Shown: positions 12,074 through 25,159, numbered from the stretch's first letter. The stretch: DNA of 64,000 nt from Bettongia penicillata ogilbyi (GCA_023548195.1 JAJHZJ010000014.1:16751718-16815717), one strand, 5' to 3'. Program-made: numbers and translations. Notes: generated by a model from the sequence alone, not told the origin.

Positions 12074-13490
12074 CAAGAATACTATTTTGTGTTCAGCAGT
12101 ACAAATCCTGTTTTGAATGTGGCATAGACATTCTGAAACTTTTCTCACATGTTCAGTCCTCAAATATTCAGTCCATCCTAAGATCCCACTATATCGTGTA
12201 GAATCTTGATTTAAAGTAAGTTGGGACAATTTTCTATTTTCTCTTTTAATTTTTATTGTGATTTTCTATATTGTCTTGAACAGCCAGGCATTCTGGGTGA
12301 CTTTTTATATAAAAAGATTTTAAAGTTCAAGTCTCTGTCCTGTACTGGAGACTTTTAGAAGAGGAGGTACAGGATATAAAAACTTACCCTTCCTGGCAGA
12401 ACCCTGAAAATACAAAGGGGTCAGTGATATATTTGGAGTGGCCCTTTGTATTATCTAATCCTTTGGGAGAGGGGTAGAAAGAGGAAACTAGAAAGTGCTA
12501 GACAGGAATGCTCTGAGGGGGCCATAAAGACTTCCAGTCTTCTAGGTACTCCTACCTTTTCCAGAAAGGCATGGGTAGAGAATAGACTTTCTGGGTTATT
12601 AAAGTAGGGAGAGCAAAAGAGCCAGATAATACCTATTTGTTTCATATGTTAGGTGTAGTTCTAAGTTTCAAGGTCTGTCCTTGGTTTGTTTTTTCTGTTT
12701 TGTTCCCCTTTCTTGAGTATATCCCTGGAGAAGTTTGATTTGCTGGGCTGTGCCCAAAATGTTGAAACACTTTAAGACTAGACAGTGATAACTCTGTCTT
12801 ACATGGTCAGTGATAGCTGTGTCCCTTCTGGCAGCCTGTTTTTGAAGTTGCAGGTCCCTTGCAGTCAGAATTCATGGGATCTTGACACATGGATATGTAT
12901 GTATGTATGTGTATGTACATACATTCTGCTCACTAATGACAGATGTACATTATACATGTAAGAGGGAAAGTTGGTCCTTGACTGATGGATATCCCTTGAC
13001 CAGTGTTAGCACTTTAGAAAGTTAAGCTCTTGATTGAATCTAAAGGAGAAACATTTTTGGCTGGTCTAAAATTTGTCACACTTCTGAGGCCCCTTAAAGT
13101 TGGGAAAATAGATCTTGGTGGGGAAGAGGGAATTTTCTCTCTTTTTCTCCACACCATTGTGCATGGTATGTAGCAGCCGAACTAGTCAACCAAAATGAGA
13201 CCCAATCCAGCATCACTAAGAAGATATAGAGGTCAAAAGTAGAGAATATAAGTATGACCAAGGCACATTCATGCAAAGCGGGAGGGGCAATTCATTCCTC
13301 TGATGCCATCAGTGAGGGCCATGAATGTCCTGCATTGCTCCTAGTCTCTGCCGGATGATTCTCCACAGGTAGCTTCTAGACATTGCTTAGCTTGGTCTAC
13401 CCTGCTTCCAGTTTATTATTAATCTCCTGATAGATGTACAGATACTATATGGATGTCTTTTTATTTCTCTGAGGAGCAGGAAGCAATCAG
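12074..13490. other. No gene recognised; contains a short TATG microsatellite
   Basis: Mostly unique-looking sequence. A (GTAT)n tract lies at 12893-12925. No coding frame above background and no repeat family I can name. Confidence 0.4.
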
Positions 13491-13494
13491 AAAT

Positions 13495-14870
13495 CTCTCT
13501 CAGTCAGTGAAGCAATAAATATTCGTTAAGTTCCTATGTGCCCGACACCTGCTAAGCCTCAGGATAAAAAAAAAAACAAAAACCAAAAGACAGTCCTTGC
13601 TCTCGAGGAGCTCACAGTCTTATGGAGGAGACAACATGAGAACAGCTACGTATAATCAAGCTATATATAGGATAATTTAGAAATAATCAACAAAGTGAAG
13701 GTACTAGAATTAAGGGAGATTGGGAAAGGTTTTCTATAGAAGATAGCATTTTTGGTCTGACTTGAAGGAAGCCAGGGAAGCTAGGAGGCAGAGATTAGGA
13801 GAGAGAGAAAACCAGTAAAAATGTCAGGAGAAAGGAGATGGAATGTCTTGTTTGAGGTTAGCACAATATGTGGAGGAAGGAGCATGAGGTATAAGAAAAC
13901 TGGAGAGGTTGGGGGAATTGATTATAAAGGGCTTTAAATCCTAAAAAGATTTTATATTTTATCCTGGGGGTGATAGGGATCTACTGGAGTTTATTGATGA
14001 GAGGAGGCATGATGTGGTCACTTTGACAACTGAGTGGATGATCCCCGCTGGAGTGGGGAGTGATGGTAGCCAGGCAGACCAACCAGCTGGCTACTGCAAT
14101 AGTCCAGGCACGAGGTGATGAGAGCTTGCACAGGGATGGTGGCAATATTAGAGGAGAGAAGGTAGGAGAAAGACATTATGAAGGCAAAACTGGCAAATCT
14201 GGCAACAGGTTGGATATAAGGGTGGTGTGAGAGAGTGAGCAGTTGAGGAAGACACACATTGAACCTGGGTAACTGAGAGGATGGTGGTACCCTTAGACAA
14301 GTTAGGAAAAGGAAAGGGTTTTGGGGAAAAGATAATGAGCTCATTTTGGATATGTTGAGTTTAGCATATGTATAGGACATCCAAGACAAGATGCCCAATG
14401 GACAGCTGGAGATGTGAGTTTGCAGGAGAGTGGTTAGAACTGAATAAATAGATTCAAGAATCATTAGCATAAAGATGATCATTGAATCCATGACAGGTGA
14501 TGAAGTTGGCAGGTGAAATAGTGTAGAAGAGAAGAGGGCCCAGGAGAGAGCCCTGTGGGACACCCATGGTTAATAACAAACATGGGGGTCCAGAGGAATA
14601 TTTAAAAGAGTAAATATAAGTAAACAATCAAAAGAAACATCATAAGGATGGAGCATTTACCTTGGAATAGGGGAGGAGGAGGGAAGATGTTCCATCAAAG
14701 GAGACTGAGAAGGAGCAGTCAAAAAGGTAGAAGTAGAATCTAGAGAGCAGTATCATAAAAACCTAGAAAAGAGAGTATCAAGGGAAAGAGGGTTAACTGG
14801 AACCACAGGCTGCAGGGATGTCAAGAAGAATGACGACTGAAAAAAAGCCATTAAATTTGGTGATTAAGAA
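13495..14870 (-). mobile_element. L2 LINE, long antisense fragment
   Basis: The left end carries the complement of the L2 3' tail (GCAATAAATATTCGTTAAGTTC..., GAGGAGCTCACAGTCTTATGG). A minus-strand frame at 14018-14563 gives residues typical of the end of the L2 ORF2, for example ALITSCLDYCSSQLVGLPG. L2 is ancient and shared by mammals. This copy has many indels. The right edge near 14870 is approximate. Confidence 0.85.
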
Positions 14871-14984
14871 AAAAATTAGTAACTTTGGAGAGAGCAGTTT
14901 CAGTTGAGGTCAGAATGATGAGGTCAGAAGCCAGAATATGGAGAGTTAAAAAGACACAAAGTCCCAGAACCATGTCAACTAGCA

Positions 14985-15245
14985 TGGGCATACACAAACA
15001 CAAACATGTTTATACATACATTTATTTATACATTTTCACACACATATACATACACATGAGTATATACATATATACTTATATATATGTATATATAAAGGAC
15101 TCAAAGACAGGCAATGGTGCCTTTATATCCACTACAATGCCCTACTACATATATATGTACATGAATGTGCATACAAATATACATATGTATATAATTATGT
15201 CACATATATAATTGAGTATATTCTGTTGTACACACATATAAAAAT
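14985..15245. repeat. Imperfect TATACA/TATG microsatellite region
   Basis: Interrupted ACAC, TATACA and TATG repeats with only short unique spacers. Confidence 0.85.
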
Positions 15246-15266
15246 ATAATAATATATGTTATATAA

Positions 15267-15510
15267 GCAGCTAGGTGACACAGTAGATAAAGCACCAGGC
15301 TTGGAGTCATGTAGACCTGAGTTCAAATGTGACCTCAGACAGTAGCTGTGTGATCCTGGGCTTAACCTCTGTTTGCCTCATTTTCCTCATCTGTAAAATG
15401 GAGAATAATAACAGCATCTCAAACTTGTAAGGATAAAATAAGGATAACTATAAAGTGCTTAGCACAGTGCCTAGCACGTAATAATGTTCTATAAATATTA
15501 CTTAAGATGA
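15267..15510 (+). repeat. CORE/MIR-type tRNA SINE, sense
   Basis: Begins GCAGCTAGGTGACACAGTAG and contains GAGTTCAAATGTGACCTCAGAC and TCATCTGTAAAATGGAG (17 bases shown of the CORE). Its tail is MIR-like (AAAGTGCTTAGCACAGTGCC, then ATAAATATT), not the AAGAAAACCCC type of the 11807 copy. Confidence 0.88.
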
Positions 15511-16829
15511 TGATGATGTAAACCCTTCCCTAAGAATTAAAGCTATATTTAGTAGCTGAATTAACTCTTAAGTGAAAAGAAAAAAATTTGAGTTATCCAT
15601 AGAAATGGAAGGTGCATTATTTCAAATGACCATAAAAGGGCCAGTGAAGTACCACTGTCCACCTATCATCCATCACCCTTACTGTACGACCAACCTATTT
15701 GCCTTTCCTATCACAATTCCTCATGAAATCTTTTATCCATGTTCTTTGAAGCTCCACATTCAAATTATGTTGCAGTCTGTTCACACTTACCATGTTCTTC
15801 TGCACATTCTTCAGTGTGATGTTAATTTTTAATCCTTCAGAGACTCTTGTATTTCATATCTCATTGATTTATGGCAATATTAGTAGGATGTTGTCATTTT
15901 AAAAGATGAGCTTTTGCTTTATTGCTTTATAGCAATATTAAGAGGACAATGGCATTTAAAAAGATGGGCTTTTGCTTTCAGGGAAAGATTGGAATTATTA
16001 AAAGAACACTGAAATTTTGTGAAAGTAATCCAATCTGTTCTCTAATAAATACTTATTGACTTGACTTCTCTGCCTCTTGTTCAACCCCAGGTCCAACTCA
16101 CTGAACATCTATACTGTCTGTTCCAGATAAACATTCTGATGGACAAACTCTGTAGTTTGTCTCTCCAAATGCATGTTGTAATCTAGGTAATAAGTAGGTT
16201 TCATCTACTTGTTTTTTCTTATGTAGATCGTCTTTTAAGTGATTACAGACATATTCAAGGAGGCTGCAATGTTCTAAAGGTTGGTGCAATCAACATAATC
16301 TGCAAATAGAACATCTGGAGGACTTCCTTATCCACCAGGAATCTCCCCTCCATCTGGACTCTTCACTGAATCTCATCTATTACAGTGTCAAATACCTTTA
16401 GTAAGCCTATACCTCTCTTTAATGCCTTCCCTAATGTTTATAATGAAAGGATAGTTGAACAGGGTTATTTCTATTGCTATCTTTCAAGGAATCTTGAATG
16501 ATTTTAATGTACGGTAAGGAAGCACCTGGATGAAAAAGAGCCTAGAAGGAAATATTTTTGCTCCATCAAATCAAATTAAATAATCAAAAGAAAAACATAG
16601 TGACATCTTATGTCCTCTACATATTTCACTTAAATATGAAATGGTAGAAGTGTGATCCATTGTTGAATATAGCTTTCAAAAGCCCCCTTTTCCCTATTGA
16701 AATCCTTATTGAGAGTTTGTGTATAGAATACTCTAATAAATTTTTTGATATTACTTTGATTTCCATTTTTCAATATTAAAAAGTCTTGATTTTTCCATAT
16801 AGAAGGAAAATTACAAGCCAAAAAGAATA
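15511..16829. other. Intergenic stretch without recognised gene
   Basis: Contains a 54-bp tandem duplication (listed separately). The segment at 16090-16500 looks like a decayed repeat but I could not name it. Small frames on both strands look random. Confidence 0.4.
15867..15978. repeat. Imperfect 54-bp direct repeat, two copies
   Basis: Unit 1 (15867-15920) and unit 2 (15925-15978) share TTTAT-GCAATATTA, AGGA and CATTT-AAAAGATG-GCTTTTGCTTT blocks, with about 80-85% identity by eye. The units are separated by 4 bp. Confidence 0.85.
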
Positions 16830-17350
16830 ATAAAAAGGAACTGATAAATTAATCAAAACTCCAGAACTAGAGAAAGGAATAATAAATGGAAGGAGGACTT
16901 GAGGGGGAGGGGAAGAGAGCTGGTGGGAATAGGGTTACCTCAAAGTAGATTACACTAAAATAACTGAAGAGAAAAAGAATTGTGTTTGCAGAAGAAGAAG
17001 GAAAATTCTAATTTGGGAAAAAGCAATATTAAAGAAAATTGGGGGGAAGTTTATACCTGGCCCTTATAATTTTAACCATGAAAGGATTAAGCAGTCTAAT
17101 AATATGAGGAGTAACAAATGTATAAGAAAACAACCCTCCCTAACAATCTTTTTCTTACAAGAAACAACCCTAAAAAGCAAAGATATGCACAGTATAAAAG
17201 TTAGGGACTGGAACAAAATTTATTCTGCATCAAGTGAATCTAAAAAAACAAGAGTTGCAATAATCCTTTCAGACGACAAAAAATCAAACATTCACATGTT
17301 AAAAAGAAATAAGTGAGGAAAACATTATGCTGAAAGGAACCGCAAAACCA

Positions 17351-17615
17351 TAGTGTCAATGTGGTACCCACAGCAGCAGCTATGGATATACATGTGCATT
17401 TCCAGGGTAAATACAAAAAATGTAAACTCTCTTTCTCAGAGATGAAACCAAGACTTTTATTCAGATACGAGAAAGCCAAATCCATCATAGTACAAAGAAA
17501 TACATACACATTATCAATGCAGGGAACATGGCCATCCCCAAGCCTTCCCTCCATCAGGCTTCCCCACAAACAAGCTCCCTCTGTCACTCATGCTAGCTAC
17601 TCTGCTCTGCTCTAC

Positions 17616-17672
<57 letters not shown>

Positions 17673-17843
17673 TCCATCTCACTCTCTCTTTTTGCTGCAC
17701 TCTTCCTGCTCCACCCATTCAGCAAGCTCCTGTCACCACGGACTTCATATGACTCAGAGTATGGACTGAGCCAACGCTTAAAGCAGGTCACATGGGTCTA
17801 TTAAGGGGCAGGGAAGATCTTCAAATTCCTTTACCATTACACA
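17351..17843 (-). mobile_element. Solo ERV-L LTR, antisense, with internal (CT)n
   Basis: Its reverse complement aligns by eye with the LTRs of the provirus at 40904-49450. Shared parts are the start (TGTAATGGTAA), the AGCTTGCTGAA/GGAGGAAG blocks, the TTTGGCTTTCT-GT-TCTGAATAAA polyadenylation region and the final GTGAATATTGCC-like end. Possible 5-bp duplication AACCA on both sides (17346-17350, 17844-17848). Inserted in the L1 endonuclease region. Formed by recombination between two LTRs (inference). Confidence 0.85.
17618..17669. repeat. (CT)n microsatellite inside the solo LTR
   Basis: About 26 CT units lying where the related LTRs have a short GAGAGAGA purine tract (minus strand). It looks like an expansion of that tract. 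Confidence 0.95.
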
Positions 17844-19367
17844 AACCAATATAAATATATTAAAATTATATGCTCCAAATATGTTAGCTTCTAAATTTCA
17901 TAAAGAAGTTATACAAACTACAGGAAGACATACCAACACAATGGTGATAGGAGATTTCAGTTTCCTTTTCTTGGTTTTGGATTAGTCTAATAGGAAGATA
18001 AATAAAAGAGAAATTATAGAATTGAATAAATTGCTGAAAAAAACTAGACCTAAAAGATTATGACATCTTTGAAATGGGACTGTTAAAAAATGTATATATT
18101 TCTCAGCACCACATGTAACTTTCATAAAAATTGACCAGAGATATTGTTAAAAAGAAGAAAAGAAAAAAGGCAGAAATAGCAAACACATCTTTAATCAACC
18201 ATAAGGTAACAAAAGTAGTAATCAATTCAGGGAGCATAAATAAAAGATACAGACTCAAATGGAAATAGCAGTGAAATTATTAATAATGAGTGTGTCAAAG
18301 AACAAATCATAAAAACAATAATTATATGGAGAAGTGATAATTATGAAGGAATATACCAAAATTTCTGGATATAACCAAAGCAGTCCACAGGGGGAAAAAA
18401 TCATGTCACCATGAACATATTAAAAAAAATAAAAAGATACTAGTGAGCATTTTAAATATGCATTTTAAAACCATCAACTCAATCATCAGATTTAAAATAA
18501 ATTTAAAATCATTAACTAAAAACCCTTAAATAAGTGAAAAATAGGAGTTAAAATTTGAAAAGAAATAAATGAGCCAGAAAACAATCAAGCAGGCAAACCC
18601 TATACAAATAATCAATAGATAGATAATAAAATCTGGTTCTTTGAAAAGACTAACAAAATTGATATACCTATAGTCAATCAGATTCAAAAGAAAATTATGG
18701 CAACAAAACAGCAAATGAACAAAGTAAAATGACAGCAAAATGAGAAAAAACACAAAAAGAATTATCAGAACTTACTATGCAGTTATATGTTAACAAACCT
18801 GAGCACACAAAATAAATTGAAAAGTACTTTCAAAAATATAAATTACCCAAACTAATAGAAGTTCAAATAGAGATAACTAAATAATCTAATCTTAGACAAA
18901 GAAATAGAACTAGTTTTAAAGGAACTAAGGGGGAAAAAAACCAACTAAACTCTTATTCCTGATGGAAAATTACATCAAATTTTTAAAGACTAGTACTATG
19001 CAAAATTATTCTAAAAAAACCAAAACTGAGAAAGGAACCTACCAGATTTCTAGACAAATACAATCCCAATACCTCAGGAGACATCTCATCAGAACTATTG
19101 AACAATTATTAATGAATATTGATGCAAAAATGTTAAATAAAATCCCATCAGACTGCAGGAATTCACCCAAGAAACTATTCATCTTGACCAAGCTGGATCA
19201 TACCTAGGATGCAAGGACAATTAGCCATGAATTAAACAATCAACAGAATCATAATTAAAACCAAAAACTATATGGCTATCTCAATAGATTTGGAAAAAAG
19301 CTTTTGATAAAGAATTTCACTAATTCTAAAAACCCTCCAAAGTACAGACGTAGAGGAATTTTTTTAA

Positions 19368-20480
19368 TAGCAGAGAAGCCCATTTATCTAAATCATAACA
19401 AAACAGAAATCAGAGAAGTTCTCCTCTCAAGCCTTTTCCTTCCTCATCCTGACTTGAGGACTTGGCCTCTTCTGTCTTCATTCTCAATGCTGACTAGATT
19501 CTGTTTGAGGAAGACTGTTTGGAGAGTTCTGAAGGAGGAATCTTGCTTGAAGAGTTCCCCAAGGAGTTACTCAAGGAAGGCTCTTGCTTAAAGAGTCCTG
19601 AAAGAGATTGTTGAAGGTTGAAACTCTCTCCAGCCTCAACACTTTACCTTGCCCCTCATTCAGGGCTGGGCACTCATGTCCACCAGTAAGGAGAGTGTCT
19701 CATATCACCAGGCCTTGGACCAGGGATTACTTCTAGTTACTTTGGGTTGAGATAAGCCCTTCCAAATGCTAGAAAGGTAGCAACTATGAAAACTCGGCAG
19801 AATGATCCTGTTAAATTTAAATAACATTTGTATTTGGTGGTGAGTGTAATCTCCAGGCCTACCAGCAATGGCCACCTGAATCCTCAGAAAAGAGGAATGT
19901 GGGATTGTTTAAGAAATGAATGGAATGGACCACTGGAGATTCTTTGTATGGTCTTCAGGAGGCCAGTATAGGGTCATGTGAATTTTATTGAGATTCTTTA
20001 GTTATAAGGCTCTAGGGGAAGCCCTTGAAAGATAACTCTTAAGTGTGTCCCTTTCCCCAGAGAACTTTTTAGAAGTGGAAATTTAGACAAGTGTGCCAAG
20101 TGTACCCTGGGTGAGTTTCTAGGGGTAGAAAATTAAAAATTCTTTTGTTGATGTTTTTCATTTTTCCAGAATCTAAATTCTACTCTCCCTCTCTTCTAAC
20201 AAAGAATTTTTTCTAAAGAAAAAGAATAAAAGTATATAAATATACGCATATATGTATGCATGTAAATATGTATGTATGTATATATACAAATATGTTTGCA
20301 TGTTATATATATACATATATATGCATAACAACACATTAGCAAAACTTATCAACTTTATTTTTAACAAAATAAATATTTTATACAGTGTTCGATACCTGTG
20401 GATCCCCCCACCTTTGTAAAGGAACATATGGAGGTGTCTGTTCATATCTATTCTTTGGGGTCAAACTTCTTCTCTACAAT
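19368..20480. mobile_element. Unclassified 1.1-kb insertion in L1
   Basis: L1 reading stops near 19352 and resumes near 20481. The junctions carry AGGAATTTTTTTAAT (19353-19367) and AGGAACTTTTAAAAAT (20481-20496), an imperfect possible target duplication. The inserted sequence has no recognisable coding domain. It contains direct-repeat-like GGAGTTACTCAAGGAAG/GGAATCTTGCTTGAAGAG segments (19505-19600) and a TATG/TATA microsatellite (20230-20330). It could be a solo LTR or a non-coding retrotransposon; I cannot tell. Confidence 0.55.
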
Positions 20481-21696
20481 AGGAACTTTTAAAAATGGTA
20501 TAAAAAGTATCTATCTAAAGCCTAAAGCAAACATCACATGAAATGGGACATACTAGTACCATTCCGATAGTCGTAGAAGTAAAGTAAGGATGCTCTCTTC
20601 CCAATGTTGTTTAATAGAGTTCTGGAAATGTTAGCAATAGCAATAGTACAAGAAAAAGAAATTAAAGGTAGGATAAGTAAAGAAGAGATAAAGTTAATAT
20701 CATGATAGTTTACTTAGAAAATTCTAGAGAATTAGAAAATACTAAGTGAAACAATAGCTTCAGCAAAGTTGTAGGCTAAAAAATAAATCTTAAAAATCAA
20801 TAGCATTTCTATATAATAATGACAAGATCTGAGGAAATCATAGGGGAATTCAGTTCCAAATAATTACAAAATATGTAAAGTATCTGGAGGTTATTCTTCC
20901 AAAGCATAGAAAATATTTATATAGATTTAATTATAAAATACTCCTTAAAGAAATAAAGCACAATTTAAATAACTGGAAGAATATTCAATGTCATGGTTGG
21001 ACTGTGTCATTATAATAAAAATGATAATACTACCACTGTTAATGTACAGTTCTAATGTGATGCCAATCACATTATCAAAGTTATACTTTACAGAATTTGA
21101 TAAAATTAACAGACTAGCAGAATTCATTTGGAAAAACAAAAGATTAAGACCACCAAGGGAAATTATATAAGAGATTAAGACAAAAGGAGATTAGCACTTG
21201 TAGATCTCAAAGTATGTTGGAAAGCAACTGTCATTAGAATCATCTGATTTGGTTAAAAAAGTAGAAAGGTAGATGAATGGGACAGATTACGCAATAGGAA
21301 ATCAGAAGAAATAAAACTTAATAGCATAGTATTCAATAAATAACTTAGGAAAAACTTATTTGATAAAAACTTCTGAGAAAACTGGAAAGCAATCTGGCAT
21401 AAATTAGGCTCACACCAACACTAAGCACCATATTCCATGACATATTCTCACTGAACATGTGAATTTTATTTTAAATATGTTATTAAAAAATTAGGAGAGA
21501 ATCACAGCCATGGGTAGACAATCAAACAAGAGACAGAGGCAATTACAGAACATTAAGTAGATAATTGATATATAAAACTGAAAAACTTTTACATAAAGTT
21601 AATATACCTAGAATAAGAATGGATAGTCAAATGGGAAAACAATCTTTATTGTCAAATTTCTCTGACAAAGATCTTATATTCAAGATGTATAGACAA

Positions 21697-21935
21697 CAGA
21701 ATAGTAAGAGCTAACCTTCATATTACAATATTAAGGTTTGCAAGGTGATTTTTACAAATATTAACTTAAATTTGATCTTCACAAAAACCCTGGGAGGTAT
21801 GTACTATTATCCCTATTTCAGAAATGAGAAAACTGAGACGGAGATTTAAGTGTCTCAGGTCAGATTTGAATGCAGGTCTCTCTGATTCCACGTCCAGAAC
21901 TCTATACACTGTTTCACATAACTGTCTAGCTATAT
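21697..21935 (-). repeat. MIR SINE, antisense
   Basis: Contains the complement of the MIR core (ATTATCCCTATTTCAGAAATG, then AAACTGAG and GGTCAGATTTGAATGCAG). Lies within L1 sequence that continues on both sides. Confidence 0.8.
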
Positions 21936-22865
21936 CTAAAACAGAAAGTTATTCCATAACGGACAAATGTTTAAGTGATGCAAATAAACCATTATCAAAG
22001 GAAGAATTGTAAACTATGAATAATCACATGAAAGAATGCTTTAACTACTTCTAATAAGAAAAATTTTAAATCTAAAATCTTAGAGGTTTTTATCATGCAA
22101 CCCCGAAAATTGGCAAATATAATAAAAGATGAGAATAGTGAAATGTTGAAGGCTTTGTGGGAAAATGTGCGAACTAGAGCATGGCTGGTGGAGATATGAA
22201 TTGTTGCAATCATTTTGGAAAACAATTTGGAATTATGAAATTAAAGTGACCAGAGCATTCGTACCCTTTTACCAAGAGATTCCCTTACTAGGTTTCTAAC
22301 CCAAGGAGACTACTGATAAGGAAAAAGTTCCCATATAGACCAAAAATATTTGTAGCACCATTTGTTTGTGATAGCAATGAACTGGAAACAAAGTAGAGGT
22401 CCCTCATTAGGAGAATGGCTAAATAAATTATGATACATGAATATAATGAAATATTATTCCACTATAAGAAATTATGAGTATAACAAGTGCAGAGACAGAT
22501 CGTTGTGAACTGATACAGAATGAAGTAGAAAAAAGAAAATAATATACACGATGGCTACAACAATGCGAGCTGGAAGAACCACAAACAAAACCCCCCAAAT
22601 TAAATGTTGCAAAATTACAAAGAAAAAGAATAACTCAAAAGGAGATAGGAGAAGACATCCCCACTCCACTCCTTTGCACAAATGTTGTACAATGTATATG
22701 TTTTCTGACTTTTCTAATGGATGGATCAGTTATGCTGACTTTTTTTGTCTTTCCCTTCTGGGAGGGGAAGGAGGAGATGTACTGGGGAAATTCTTGTGAA
22801 GTTAAAAAAACCCAATAAAAACATATTTGTATAAATTGGCATAAAGGAGAAAGAAGGAATATAAA

Positions 22866-23388
22866 TAAGATTTATTTTTTGATAATTATTTTTCTATATG
22901 AATAAAGTCCTTGATTTTTTCCCCTATATATAATCAAATACACCAACAGACTTTTCTTAGGAATAAGGAAAAGTTCTAGGACCTGGTGACATAGATTTCT
23001 GGTGACTTGTAGCTCCAAAATAGTGTGTTCTGCCTTCTTTCTCCCATTCCCACCCAACTTCAAATAGAATAATCACAAGACTGGGTAGGGAGTGGGGCTG
23101 GAGGCGGGGAACTGAGCTGAATTGCTTATATAATCTACATATTTATTTTTTCCTCTGTTTTGGGAGTTTAACACCTTGTTTTCACTTCTTTTAAAGCAAA
23201 GTTTCTTGCATTACTGCATGCATGTAATATTTATCTATTATACAAAATTTTAATTCTGATTTCTTTTTTGTACTTTGATTACTTTTTGTATTTGAATATA
23301 TTTTTGTCTTTTGTGGCTTAAATTTAAAGTTGACTGTAGCCCCAACTTGGCTACATTTTGCATTTGCTGGATTTTCGAAAAACTGATA
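22866..23388. other. No gene or repeat recognised
   Basis: Between the L1 tail and the next SINE. Moderately A/T-rich; nothing coding. Confidence 0.4.
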
Positions 23389-23632
23389 GGCAGCTAGGTG
23401 ACACAGTACATAGAGTGTTGGGTCTAGAATCAGGAAGACCTTGAGTTCAAATCCAGCCTTATACACTTACTAGCTATGTGACCCTGGCCAAGTGACTTAA
23501 CACTGACTGAGTTTACTCATCTGTAAAATGATCTGGAGAAGGAAATGGAAAACCACTCTAGTATCTTTGCCAAGAAAACCTTAAATGGGGTCACAAAGAA
23601 TAGGACCTGACTAAAAAACTGACCGAACAACG
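23389..23632 (+). repeat. CORE/MIR-type tRNA SINE, sense
   Basis: Begins GGCAGCTAGGTGACACAG and includes TGAGTTCAAATCCAGCC and TTTGCCAAGAAAACC. Same family as 11807-12059. Confidence 0.92.
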
Positions 23633-23702
23633 ATACTAAAAAAAATTTTTTGATATACAATTTCCTTTTGGAATACATTTCTATTTCATGTTTTATTAAG
23701 AA

Positions 23703-23850
23703 GCTTCCATTTCCCCATCTGTAAAATGGAAATAATAATAGCACCTAACTCATAGGGTTGTTGTGATAATCAAATGAAATAATGTATGCAAAGACTTTTG
23801 CAAACCTTAAAGCACTATGTAACTGTTAGCTATCATCATTATTATTTCCT
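23703..23850 (+). repeat. MIR-type SINE 3' part, sense
   Basis: Starts in the core at CCATCTGTAAAATGG and continues into GGGTTGTTGTGATAATCAAA and a MIR-like tail (CTTAAAGCACTATGTAA). Confidence 0.8.
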
Positions 23851-24799
23851 ATTATGATATACTTTTCTTCCTTTCACTGAATTTTTCACTGAAAATTCAG
23901 CAGTTGAATTTTATTTCAAGTGTTTTATTCTTTTTGGATTTATTTTATTTTAAGATAATTTTAGTTTTTTTCTTATCTGTTTATTAACTTGTACTGTTTT
24001 ACTTCACCCTTCTGTTGAATTTTCACATGAATGTTAATTAGTGATGATAATGTGATACTGTTATTAAACTGTCTATAGATGTACAAGTAGAATGTTATTA
24101 CTAAATTTTCATAGTTTCATAGTCTTTTATAGCTGCTAAATTTCATGGTTCTTGCTGATCCTTACTACTATTCTTTGAAGTTTTTTCTTACATATTTAGT
24201 CAGGATATAGTCTTTTGGTGACTAGTAAAATAATGACATTATTTATTGACATATTATTTATTGATATATTAATATTGTTAAATTAAATAAATTTAATATT
24301 AAATTAAATAAATTAATTAAATTAAATATAATTAATATAATTAAATTAAATATATTAATAATATTAAATATTATTAAAATATAATATATTTAATAAATTT
24401 AATAAAATATAATATAATAATATAAAATATCAAAATATTAAAACAATTATTTTATTTATTATTATATATTATTTATTAATAAATCTATTATTAAAATAGT
24501 GTGTTACTTAGAAAACACTATCATTTAATGTATGTTCACATTTATAAAGGAATACTGATATTTGCACCATATCTCCTATATGTAGACCTGAAGATATTGT
24601 AGAAATCTTGAATAAAGCAACAGAGTTGGAATACTGCACAATAGTCTACACTGAGATGGGGTTAGAATCTGTAAAAGATGTAGATAAAAGATACCAGCCT
24701 CATCTGATCACTCAAAAATGCCCCACAAAATTAATACAGTAGTTAGAAACTGACTTATAATTCTCTCAAAAAGGAAAAGGGGAAAAGTAACAAATAATT
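23851..24799. other. A/T-rich stretch, low complexity 24236-24500
   Basis: 24236-24500 is nearly pure A/T built from TTTATTGATAT, TTAAATAAA and AATATTAA motifs. The remainder has no recognised gene. Sequence at 24570-24790 may belong to the Ty3/gypsy remnant that follows, but no motif proves it. Confidence 0.6.
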
Positions 24800-24950
24800 T
24801 TAAAGCACCAAGTGCCTGGCACTGTAGTAAGCACTTAACAAATATTATCTCATTTTACCTTCTGTAACAACTCTGAGAGGTAGATGCTGGATTTGAATTT
24901 AGGCTTCCTCACTTCTGGATCAGCGCTCTATCCACTATACTACCTGGAAG
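24800..24950 (-). repeat. MIR SINE, antisense
   Basis: Contains GTGCCTGGCACTGTAGTAAG and ACCTTCTGTAACAACTC, then GGATTTGAATTTAGGC; ends in the complement of the tRNA-like head (ATCCACTATACTACCTGG). Confidence 0.8.
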
Positions 24951-25159
24951 TAGATCCAGAGAAATTTTAATTTGGGAATGGAAACAGAGGAATAGAATGA
25001 ACACTTGCTGTAGAAACTCGGTAAATGGATAGTGTGTTCTCTTTGTATGAGTGAGATATGTCTTAGGAGCAATATACAGAGTCCAACTCATCAACTCCCA
25101 ACTATGCCAGAAAAGATCTAGGAAAATTCCTTTGTCTATGATGATCTCTGAGACCACCT

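Larger units (their letters stand above)
16830..22851 (+). mobile_element. L1 retrotransposon, sense, split by three insertions
   Basis: ORF2 is readable in pieces. The endonuclease part is at 17100-17320 (LQETTLKSKDMHSIKVRDW). RT remnants run across 17850-19350 and 20500-20800, and the C-terminal part across 20800-22450. A 3' UTR ends with AATAAA near 22814 and an A-rich tail. It is interrupted by an ERV-L solo LTR (17351-17843), a 1.1-kb unclassified insertion (19368-20480) and a MIR (21697-21935). Similar 14-base segments AGAAGGAAATATTT (16544-16557) and AGAAGGAATATAAA (22852-22865) may be the target duplication, which would place the 5' edge at 16558. Heavily mutated. Confidence 0.8.

Noticed and set aside
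14018..14563. 181-codon minus-strand frame as a host gene
   Set aside because: It is the decayed end of L2 ORF2 (SCLDYCSSQLVGLP motif).
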